Of a stretch of 5,138 nucleotides of DNA, positions 1 through 5,138 are shown piece after piece. The translations under genes were made by a program, and so were the position numbers. The notes beneath the pieces were generated by a model. It saw only the letters and a list, made by a program, of their open reading frames with translations. It searched no databases and was not told where the DNA came from. Source of the stretch: an uncultured Hyphomicrobiales bacterium (GTDB lineage: Bacteria > Pseudomonadota > Alphaproteobacteria > Rhizobiales > CAJQND01); NCBI GenBank assembly GCA_905479595.1, contig CAJQND010000372.1, positions 1-5,138 of the forward strand. The letters run 5' to 3'. Within the stretch, counting starts at the first letter, position 1. Each line of letters begins with the position of its first letter.

Positions 1-216
1 CTTCGACGGCTGACTATTACCGGCTCATCTGTTCTGCCGCCAATGCGCATTTCAAGACCCAAGGTGTTGAACCTCCTTACCCCACGCCACCGATTGCAAT
101 CGAATCCCTTAACATGGCGGAGACGCGGAAATTGCGCGGGCGATTTTGTAATAGCGATTCTCCCTGCAGCGTGACAAACTGCTTGTTCACTACACACATA
201 CAGGGAGCTCTCAAAT
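1..216 (+). other. Unresolved 3' end of an upstream gene plus leader of the 94-aa gene
   Basis: No complete gene lies here. The third plus frame is open from the window edge through to a TAA at 288-290. Its first 45 or so residues look protein-like (for example ADYYRLICSAANAHF, then EPPYPTPPIAIESL), but after about position 145 it becomes Cys-rich and runs 74 bp into the next gene, which argues against that stop being the true one. The second frame gives a natural-looking C-terminus, AEIARAIL, followed by tandem TAA TAG at 149-154, but it is closed by a TAA at 110-112. A gene ending at 151 would therefore need a frameshift between about 113 and 130. I do not recognise the product. No confident promoter for the next gene is visible; its ribosome binding site is AGGGAG at 202-207. 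Confidence 0.25.
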
Positions 217-501
217 ATGTCTTACACTACTGTATCTCACTGGACTGCAACAGAATGGACCGAAGAAATGGAAGACATTGCTCGGACTAAGTTTGTTCCG
301 CTCATCATGTCATGCGGTGCGGACCGTGTGCGAATGATCAGGACAGGTGATCTCGAATTCTGTGTTGTGACCGAGTATGGAAACGAGGATATTGCCAAAA
401 ACGCTCAAGAGCGCATCGCAGAAATCCGGGGTCAAGCAGCAAATGAATTGCCTATGACAATGACTTCGTCACACGCTGGCGGTATCTTCGCTGAAGGTTG
501 A
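217..501 (+). CDS. Small conserved-looking protein of unknown function, alpha/beta-barrel-like
   Basis: This is a 94-residue soluble protein without a signal peptide or membrane segment. The ATG start is supported by AGGGAG nine bases upstream. The predicted pattern is strand (YTTVSHWTAT, 3-12), helix (13-33), strands (37-52, containing RVRMIRTGDLEFCVV), helix (56-77), strand (80-90). That beta-alpha-beta-beta-alpha-beta order matches the ferredoxin-like fold of dimeric alpha/beta-barrel (ABM/EthD-like) proteins, which can be monooxygenases, small-molecule binders or enzymes of unknown role. I recall similar small proteins, starting MSYTTV.HWT, in marine alphaproteobacteria, but could not search for them. 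Cys33 and Cys49 are the only cysteines, and no catalytic set is evident. It converges on the dehydrogenase with a 66-bp gap, so the two are not co-transcribed. The coding call is firm; the fold is inference and the function unknown. Confidence 0.8.
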   Translation: MSYTTVSHWTATEWTEEMEDIARTKFVPLIMSCGADRVRMIRTGDLEFCVVTEYGNEDIAKNAQERIAEIRGQAANELPMTMTSSHAGGIFAEG

Positions 502-567
502 ATGAAGCGTGCACTAATAGCATTCGTCATTGTCGCAGAAGTTTAGCAGGCAACCGATGGGCGACCC

Positions 568-1644
568 TCAAATGTTTGTTCCACGAATTGCGTCAATAAC
601 GGCCTGCGTCACCTCGTCGGTTCTCGCATTACCTCCAAGATCGGGCGTGTGAAATTGTGGATCTGCGGTCACGCGCTCTATTGCGCTCATTAGACGCGTC
701 GCTGCGGCTTGTTCACCCAAATGTTCCAAGAGCATGACACTCGACCAGAACGTGCCAATTGGGTTGGCGATACCTTTGCCAGTAATGTCGAATGCAGATC
801 CATGTATCGGTTCAAACATTGAGGGGAATTCGCGTTCTGGGTTCAGGTTGGCGGTTGGTGCGATTCCGAGGGAACCAGCGAGTGCAGCTGCCAAATCAGA
901 TAGAATATCAGCGTGGAGATTCGTTGCCACGATCGTGTCGATCGACTTCGGATTCGTGACCATTCTCATGGTCATTGCATCGACAAGCATTTTATCCCAA
1001 GTGACATCTGAAAACTCTTTTGCAACGCCTTCTGCAATCTCGTCCCACATGACCATGGCGTGACGTTGCGCATTGGACTTGGTAACGACAGTTAGTAACT
1101 TTCGCGGTCTCGACCGCGCGAGCTTAAAGGCAAACCGCATTATCCGCTCGACTCCAGATCGCGTAAAAATCGAAACATCGGTTGCTGTCTCAAGCGGTGA
1201 ACCTTGATGAGCACGCCCGCCAACACCTGCATACTCGCCTTCAGAGTTTTCACGAACAATGACCCAATCAAGCTCGCCATTATTCACACTACGCAATGGC
1301 GACGTGATGCCTGGAAGCACGCGGGTAGGCCGCACATTTGCGTATTGGTCGAACGGTTGGCAAATAGCGAGCCTAAGGCCCCATAAGGTAATATGATCCG
1401 GTATGTCCGGGTGCCCGGCGGATCCAAATAAAATGGCATTATGATCTTTTATTTGATCCCTGCCATCCTCAGGCATCATGAGGCCATGTTGCTTGTAGTA
1501 TTCCCCACCCCAATTAAAGTGGTCGACATGAAACACAAAGCTGTTTTCGCGCTCGGCCAAAGCATTCATGACTTCGACGCCAGCGGAAACAACTTCTGTA
1601 CCAATCCCATCACCTGGAATGGCGGCAATTTTATATTCTGTCAA
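568..1644 (-). CDS. Tartrate dehydrogenase / D-malate dehydrogenase (decarboxylating)
   Basis: This cytoplasmic NAD-dependent beta-decarboxylating dehydrogenase belongs to the isocitrate/isopropylmalate dehydrogenase family. Family members of the TtuC/DmlA type oxidise tartrate to oxaloglycolate or D-malate to pyruvate and CO2, using Mn/Mg. From the TTG at 1644 it has 358 residues, close to the roughly 360 of the family. The N-terminus is TEYKIAAIPGDGIG. Substrate-site arginines are R91, R105 and R131. The VRENSEGEY loop (130-138) supplies Tyr138 and is typical of the TtuC/DmlA branch rather than LeuB. Lys189 (TKSNAQ), metal ligands Asp222, Asp246 and Asp250, and the cofactor stretch EPIHGSAFDITGKGIANPIG (278-297) are all present. 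An in-frame TGA precedes the outermost TTG at 1683, and no ATG exists before residue 26. TTG 1644 is preferred because it begins at the conserved N-terminus and has GGGGG six bases upstream. An LTTR-like dyad lies upstream. Tartrate, D-malate and isopropylmalate cannot be fully told apart by eye. Confidence 0.88.
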   Translation of the reverse strand: MTEYKIAAIPGDGIGTEVVSAGVEVMNALAERENSFVFHVDHFNWGGEYYKQHGLMMPEDGRDQIKDHNAILFGSAGHPDIPDHITLWGLRLAICQPFDQYANVRPTRVLPGITSPLRSVNNGELDWVIVRENSEGEYAGVGGRAHQGSPLETATDVSIFTRSGVERIMRFAFKLARSRPRKLLTVVTKSNAQRHAMVMWDEIAEGVAKEFSDVTWDKMLVDAMTMRMVTNPKSIDTIVATNLHADILSDLAAALAGSLGIAPTANLNPEREFPSMFEPIHGSAFDITGKGIANPIGTFWSSVMLLEHLGEQAAATRLMSAIERVTADPQFHTPDLGGNARTDEVTQAVIDAIRGTNI

Positions 1645-1672
1645 TGCGAACCCCCACAAAAGAAACCTAGAT

Positions 1673-1691
1673 GATTGTTCCAATCACAATC
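1673..1691. promoter_or_regulatory. Perfect 6-bp dyad, LysR-type (T-N11-A) operator candidate
   Basis: GATTGT (1673-1678) and ACAATC (1686-1691) are perfect inverted arms around a 7-base spacer. The core ATTGT-N7-ACAAT fits the T-N11-A rule of LysR-type regulator sites. It sits about 30-47 bp upstream of the preferred TTG start of the dehydrogenase, where an operator would act. In E. coli, D-malate dehydrogenase is under a LysR-type regulator (DmlR), which makes the match sensible, but no LysR gene is visible in this window. The dyad also overlaps the outermost TTG at 1681-1683, a further reason to prefer the inner start. Confidence 0.4.
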
Positions 1692-1704
1692 GTTTAATTC
1701 GATG

Positions 1705-1975
1705 AACAAGTCCATGTCCGCTATGGGTCAAATGCGGAACTGCCACTCATTCGATGACGTTCCGTTTGCGACAGGGATTGGGAGTCTCAATAGGGCTCAG
1801 AGCGGAAACTCGCTGCAATGCAGTGTGGATCATGCGCCTGCTGGTGGGGCGGACGGCAGCAATGCGGACAAAGCTGTCGTCGAGGCTTTTGTGATAGAGT
1901 ACAGCTTTCCGGCCCATAGCTGCTATTTGGAAAAACATAGAGGAATGTCTGCTTTTGCAGTCAAGATCCTGTCGT
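1705..1975. repeat. Gene-poor stretch with degenerate GCGGAC-type intergenic repeat units
   Basis: The space between the regulator and the dehydrogenase has no convincing gene. It holds recurring short elements: TCCGC (1717-1721) and GCGGA (1734-1738) as an inverted pair around 12 bases, GCGGAC at 1849-1854 and again at 1864-1869, and AATGTCTGC with a CTGC-TTTT-GCAG hairpin at 1949-1960. These look like decayed copies of the AATGTCCGC...GCGGACATT elements scattered through many alphaproteobacterial genomes, whose spurious translations read like MSAMGQ and SAFAVKADI. The plus frame here indeed gives MSAMGQ and MSAFAVKI. Short open frames on both strands (for example 63 codons at 1747-1938 minus) are best read as by-products. 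The family assignment rests on recall, not a search. Confidence 0.45.
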
Positions 1976-2006
1976 TTTCACTACACTCTTGTCGAGTGCA
2001 AGTTTA

Positions 2007-2957
2007 TTAACTTGTCTTCAGCGTCTGGGACGGACGTTCACCGAATAGTCTCTTGTATTCGACTCCAAATTGTCCTAGGTGCCAGAACCCTAAAGAAAAC
2101 GCAATGTCGCCGACGGAATCCTTGTCATGGTGCCCCAAGCGAAGCGCTAATCGCGCGTTACCCAAGCGCTTGGATTTGATAAAATCCGCTGGAGACGCGC
2201 CAAAACGTTCAAGAAACGCGTATTGAAGGGTTCTCTCGCTGATATTGCATTCCTTGACCAAGTCGCGGCTTGAAAGTGTGCCCAAGTCGCAGTTTTCAAA
2301 CAGTTCCAAACACTTGCGGACAGCTATATCCCGTGCCCGCATTGAAGGCCTTTTGTCGAAACTTCTGGATGGCCCTTCCAGCCAGAGTGGGAAGATAGCG
2401 TGGAGAATGTCCAACATCGAGTGTTCGGGTGTTTGCGCCGCCCCATCACGAATCGCTCGCAATTGGTTTCTAACGATCGCAAGGTATTTCGGCGGAATCG
2501 TAAACGCGTCCCGGCGTCGTGACCTTATGGGAACAGGTATTCTCAACGCTTCAGACACGGCTTCTAATTTGCCCTCAGAAACAGACAAAGTGTGAACCTG
2601 AAAGCCGGGAGGCGCACAACTCTCCAATTCTGAACCTTTCGGAAAAACCCAAATCGTATCGTCCCCAAGATCCATGCCTCGGACCCAGTACCGGCGATTT
2701 GTGGGCTCCATAATGTTGAAGGTGATCATGTCTTGTGGAGGCGAGCCAAACATTTGCAATCCGGTAGAGAATTCTGAGTATCCGTATTTCAGTCCTTGCC
2801 CGAAAATCTGAACAAAGCTTCCAACGTTTCCAGTCGATTTCGTCTTGGTCAGCGGGTAAAATTCAACATCCCATGCTCGCAAGCTGTCACACATTGCGTC
2901 AAGATCACTGAAAGACGCCCGCTGAATGTCCAAGATCTTCCCCAATTTTTGATCCAA
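2007..2957 (-). CDS. AraC/XylS-family transcriptional regulator
   Basis: This is a 316-residue cytoplasmic regulator with the standard two-part layout. Residues 1-200 form an effector/dimerisation domain with little recognisable motif beyond a cupin-like run of strands (45-125), the kind seen in AraC proteins beginning F.DLDA....L..W. Residues 208-316 form the AraC DNA-binding domain: first helix-turn-helix about 227-251 (LSSRDLVKECNISERTLQYA), linker helix 255-272 (PADFIKSKRLGNARLAL), second helix-turn-helix about 281-304 with the family signature DIAFSLGFWHLGQFGVEYKRLFG split across it, and the terminal GERPSQTL. It is divergent from the sulfatase across 157 bp, so that gene is its most likely target; the dehydrogenase downstream is another. 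No ATG or GTG occurs before Met22, and a TGA directly precedes the outermost TTG at 2957. TTG at 2945 and 2933 are alternatives, and 2933 has the best Shine-Dalgarno (GGGGAAG). The effector is unknown. Confidence 0.9.
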   Translation of the reverse strand: MDQKLGKILDIQRASFSDLDAMCDSLRAWDVEFYPLTKTKSTGNVGSFVQIFGQGLKYGYSEFSTGLQMFGSPPQDMITFNIMEPTNRRYWVRGMDLGDDTIWVFPKGSELESCAPPGFQVHTLSVSEGKLEAVSEALRIPVPIRSRRRDAFTIPPKYLAIVRNQLRAIRDGAAQTPEHSMLDILHAIFPLWLEGPSRSFDKRPSMRARDIAVRKCLELFENCDLGTLSSRDLVKECNISERTLQYAFLERFGASPADFIKSKRLGNARLALRLGHHDKDSVGDIAFSLGFWHLGQFGVEYKRLFGERPSQTLKTS

Positions 2958-3114
2958 TCACCCGAGTTTTGCGGAATCTTGATAACGGTTCAATCCGTTT
3001 CTCAGGTAAAATTACCAATTGCAACGTAGTGCTCTTCCTAAAATAGACATAAGTGAAGCCGATGGTTACAGTTGAGGAGAGACCGAATAAACAGGAAAAG
3101 ATTGGGATGAATAT
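2958..3114. promoter_or_regulatory. Divergent control region between the AraC regulator and the sulfatase
   Basis: This 157-bp A+T-richer spacer must carry the promoters of both divergent genes. It contains a dyad, AACGG (2984-2988) and CCGTT (2995-2999) around TTCAAT, as a possible operator. No textbook -35/-10 pair with 16-18 bp spacing stands out; TAAAAT-like hexamers occur near 3006 and 3040 without a well-placed partner, which fits activator-dependent promoters. On the sulfatase side, GGGA at 3104-3107 lies seven bases before the ATG and is the likely ribosome binding site. A stronger GAGGAGA at 3074-3080 is too far upstream to serve that start. Confidence 0.5.
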
Positions 3115-3118
3115 ATGA
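3062..3118 (+). other. Possible 18-codon leader ORF overlapping the sulfatase start (ATGA)
   Basis: An ATG at 3062 opens a frame of 18 codons (begins MVTVEERPNKQ, ends GMNI). Its TGA at 3116-3118 overlaps the sulfatase ATG at 3115-3117 in the classic ATGA arrangement for translational coupling. The upstream GTGAAG (3053-3058) is only a weak Shine-Dalgarno. A frame this short can occur by chance, so the call is tentative. Confidence 0.2.
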
Positions 3119-4866
3119 GAACGATATTTGGCAAATCCGCCTTGGCGGTGTCTTTTTTGTCAGGGGCAGTGTTGTTTTTTCTAGGGTTAGGAGCGACCGC
3201 TCAGGCCCAGGAAATCGTGCATGATGCCGAGTTTTACGTCCTTAAGGCACAGCACGGAGAACGCTGGGCAAAGGAAGATGTGGGACTTCAGGCAAAGCTG
3301 GCTGAGCTCCGTGAAAAACATGGCACACCTCCGAACATCATCCACGTGATGTGGGATGACACGGCCTATGGTGACATCGGCATGCCGGGCATCCAGAGAA
3401 TTCGCGGGTTCAACACGCCGCACCTGAACGAGATGGGCCGCGAAGGCATCATGTTCTCGCGCATGTACACCGAAGTTGGCTGCACGCCGAGCCGTGCTGC
3501 GGCTTCCACTGGTCGTTTGGCCGTGCGCAATGGCATGTACAATATCGGCATGCTGCTCGAGAGCCACGGTATGGGTAGCGAAGAAGTGACCATCGCCGAA
3601 GTTCTTTCGCAAGCGGGGTATGCCACGGCCTTCCATGGCAAATGGCACCTCGGAGATATCGAAGAAAGCTATCCCCACAATCAAGGTTTCGATGAAGCGT
3701 TCTTCACTGGTTACAACCAAATCCTGTCACTGAATTCGAATGTTGCTGAACAGGGCAATGCGTCTATGGGGCTGGTCGAAGGTCTGTTCCCAAAAGACCC
3801 GTTCATGCTAGACAACACCTTTATCACAAAGGATTGGGTCCAGATTGCCGAGGGCACCAAGGGTGGCGAAACGCTGCAGTGGCGCGACAATTCTTATGAA
3901 ACCTACGAGGCGATCGACCCGGAAGCGCAAAACCGCACAATCGAGTTTATTGAACGCAACGCCAAAGCTGGCAAGCCGTTCTATGTAGCCAACTGGCCGA
4001 TGATGTCCACGTTCCTGCCGACACGCCCCAAGAATTGTTCGGTAGCGCGTGCCATGTTGCAGGACGGTCTTCAGTGTAATGTCGATGTCTTTGTCGGGCG
4101 CCTTTTGGACAAGCTCAAAGAACTGGGTATCGCTGAAAATACGCTGGTCATCGCCATGGCTGACAATGGCCCTATGTCGCACAATCCTCCTCCCGGCACC
4201 GGTTTCGCCGAAACCATTTTTCGTGGCGGCAAAGGCGACTTCCTCGAAGGCGGCGTCCGCGTGCCTGCCTTTGCTTGGTGGCCGGGTATGATCGAAGCTG
4301 GTCAGGTTCAGGGCGATATGATTCACATCACCGATCTGTTCACCACCTTTGCCAGCCTTGGCGGTGCGATGGACAAAATCCCGAACGACAGGGTCATTGA
4401 TGGTATCGACCAGACTGCCTTGCTACTAAACGGTGAAACCCATGGTCGTCGCGACTATACCTTCACCTATGCAGGTCCTCGTCTTGGTGCGATCATCAAG
4501 GGTAACTACAAACGCCACATGATCTCACCGGACCCTGTTGGTGAAGCAAGCGGCATTCCCGCAGCGTTCTACTTCCTGCCAACCGATCCGCGTGAAGTTC
4601 TGCCCATGATGACACCGATGATCCACATGAAGCGCCCCTTCAACCGGATGGCCCTGCGTCATGAATTATGGAAACAGAAGTATCCTGACTCCAAAGAGAA
4701 GCACGGTATTCCGTGGACTGGCGTAGCTAACGCTTCCGAACAGGTCAAAGCACACGCTCAGCCACAAATGGTTCTAAAAGATCTGCCATTTGATCCGCTG
4801 GAGTATATAGAGCATCTCGATCAAATCCCGTTCAATCCTGATATGGATCCGAATTTGGGTCAATAA
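3115..4866 (+). CDS. Secreted type I sulfatase (arylsulfatase, formylglycine-dependent)
   Basis: This is a 583-residue sulfatase that hydrolyses an organic sulfate ester to alcohol and sulfate, probably in the periplasm. Residues 1-31 are a Sec signal peptide (basic MRTIFGK, hydrophobic core, AQA before QE). A charged helical stretch (35-70) precedes the alkaline-phosphatase-fold domain. Metal ligands are Asp81-Asp82 (MWDDTAYGDIG) and Asp350-Asn351 (MADNGP). The maturation motif CTPSR (123-127) fits the C-x-P-x-R signal, so Cys123 should become formylglycine, with Arg127 stabilising it. HGKWHLG gives Lys176 and His178, and RGGKGDFLEGGVRVP gives Lys373. Where the second sulfate-binding histidine usually sits (His211 in Pseudomonas AtsA), this protein appears to have Thr299 in NWPMMSTFLP. 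The only other cysteines, 308 and 321, could form a disulfide. The C-terminal subdomain carries FLPTDPRE (487-494). A formylglycine-generating enzyme must be encoded elsewhere. The gene is divergent from the AraC regulator and followed by a terminator. The substrate is unknown. Confidence 0.93.
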   Translation: MRTIFGKSALAVSFLSGAVLFFLGLGATAQAQEIVHDAEFYVLKAQHGERWAKEDVGLQAKLAELREKHGTPPNIIHVMWDDTAYGDIGMPGIQRIRGFNTPHLNEMGREGIMFSRMYTEVGCTPSRAAASTGRLAVRNGMYNIGMLLESHGMGSEEVTIAEVLSQAGYATAFHGKWHLGDIEESYPHNQGFDEAFFTGYNQILSLNSNVAEQGNASMGLVEGLFPKDPFMLDNTFITKDWVQIAEGTKGGETLQWRDNSYETYEAIDPEAQNRTIEFIERNAKAGKPFYVANWPMMSTFLPTRPKNCSVARAMLQDGLQCNVDVFVGRLLDKLKELGIAENTLVIAMADNGPMSHNPPPGTGFAETIFRGGKGDFLEGGVRVPAFAWWPGMIEAGQVQGDMIHITDLFTTFASLGGAMDKIPNDRVIDGIDQTALLLNGETHGRRDYTFTYAGPRLGAIIKGNYKRHMISPDPVGEASGIPAAFYFLPTDPREVLPMMTPMIHMKRPFNRMALRHELWKQKYPDSKEKHGIPWTGVANASEQVKAHAQPQMVLKDLPFDPLEYIEHLDQIPFNPDMDPNLGQ

Positions 4867-4876
4867 ACCTAACAAC

Positions 4877-4907
4877 CCCGGCCGCAAAAGTGGCTGGGTA
4901 TTTTTCT
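4877..4907 (+). terminator. Rho-independent terminator after the sulfatase gene
   Basis: A 9-bp stem is formed by CCCGGCCGC (4877-4885) and GTGGCTGGG (4890-4898), with seven Watson-Crick and two G-T pairs, closed by an AAAA loop. It is followed at once by TATTTTTCT. It begins ten bases after the sulfatase stop codon and should end or attenuate that transcript. There is no T-run on the opposite strand, so it acts in the plus direction only. Confidence 0.85.
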
Positions 4908-4940
4908 TGCTTTGACCCACAGACAAAACACGAGACTCTG

Positions 4941-5138
4941 ATGTTGAATAGAAGACAATTTGTCGGCCTGACGGGAACACTTCTTGCGGCACCCGCCCTT
5001 GTGGGGACCCGAGCATTGGCAAGTAACTATTTGCCGATCACTGTGTCCAGCTACAGGCTTGATCGGACACAAGCATTATTCGATAGGTCCGTGCAAATCA
5101 AAGGGGCAAACGTCACCTTTGTCGAAGATGCAATTGGT
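4941..5138 (+). CDS. Tat-exported substrate-binding-like protein, partial (3' end beyond window)
   Basis: Sixty-six codons are visible and the frame is still open at the window edge. The start MLNRRQFVGLTGTLLAAPAL carries a twin-arginine signal (NRRQFVG) and hydrophobic core, with likely cleavage near ALA-SN (about residue 28), so the folded protein would be exported to the periplasm. The mature start, LPITVSSYRLDRTQALFDR followed by VQIKGANVTFVED, resembles the N-terminus of periplasmic-binding-fold proteins annotated as 4,5-dihydroxyphthalate decarboxylase-like or NMT1/PhnD-like, which read L.LA.GDYDRTR.L.DGRV...G.DL.F. With a Tat signal, an ABC-type solute receptor is more likely than a cytoplasmic decarboxylase. 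The ATG lies 74 bp after the sulfatase stop and only 33 bp past the terminator's T-run, leaving little room for its own promoter. The Shine-Dalgarno is weak (CGAGAC at 4930-4935). The coding call is strong; the family is moderately sure and the ligand unknown. Confidence 0.75.
   Translation, partial: MLNRRQFVGLTGTLLAAPALVGTRALASNYLPITVSSYRLDRTQALFDRSVQIKGANVTFVEDAIG

Noticed and set aside
500..567. Search for a bidirectional terminator between the converging small gene and the dehydrogenase
   Set aside because: Only a GAATG/CATTC pair 16 bases apart was found, with no T-run on either strand.
734..1063. 109-codon plus-strand open frame within the dehydrogenase
   Set aside because: It is antisense to the conserved NAD- and metal-binding parts of the dehydrogenase and has no domain signal of its own.
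1747..1938. 63-codon minus-strand open frame between the regulator and the dehydrogenase
   Set aside because: No Shine-Dalgarno, no recognisable domain, and it overlaps the repeat-like elements; more likely a spurious frame.
1984..1998. Hairpin CACTC-N5-GAGTG just after the AraC stop codon
   Set aside because: Only five base pairs and no T-run in the minus direction, so I do not call it a terminator.
3187..3720. 177-codon open frame on the minus strand inside the sulfatase gene
   Set aside because: It lies wholly antisense to a gene with complete catalytic motifs, and its translation has no recognisable domain. It reflects codon bias of the real gene.
3808..4326. 172-codon minus-strand open frame within the sulfatase gene
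   Set aside because: It is an antisense shadow over conserved sulfatase motifs (MADNGP, EGGVRVP).

Overview
The window reads as accessory or catabolic DNA from a Gram-negative bacterium, most likely a marine alphaproteobacterium of Roseobacter type. The reasons are roughly 50% G+C, a family-typical periplasmic sulfatase, a Tat-exported binding protein, and an intergenic stretch resembling the degenerate GCGGAC-type repeats common in alphaproteobacterial genomes. The taxonomic call is inference from gene style, with no marker gene present.

Layout. Positions 1-216 hold an unresolved 3' end of something upstream. A small plus-strand gene (217-501, 94 aa, alpha/beta-barrel-like, function unknown) converges on a minus-strand tartrate/D-malate dehydrogenase (568-1644). 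Next come about 360 bp without a convincing gene: an LTTR-like dyad just upstream of the dehydrogenase, then degenerate repeat-like sequence. A minus-strand AraC-type regulator follows (2007-2957). It is divergent, across a 157-bp control region, from a plus-strand secreted type I sulfatase (3115-4866). A clear Rho-independent terminator (4877-4907) separates the sulfatase from a Tat-exported substrate-binding-like protein that runs off the right edge (4941-5138).

How the genes may work together (inference). The regulator is placed to control the sulfatase. The sulfatase would remove sulfate from an organic sulfate ester in the periplasm, and the binding protein could capture the product or a related acid for uptake. 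The dehydrogenase would oxidise a hydroxy-dicarboxylic acid in the cytoplasm. The substrate cannot be read from the sequence. The most notable points are the sulfatase lacking the usual second active-site histidine, a terminator placed inside what looks like a functional pair, a possible 18-codon leader ORF overlapping the sulfatase start, and two neighbouring genes that seem to have only TTG starts.
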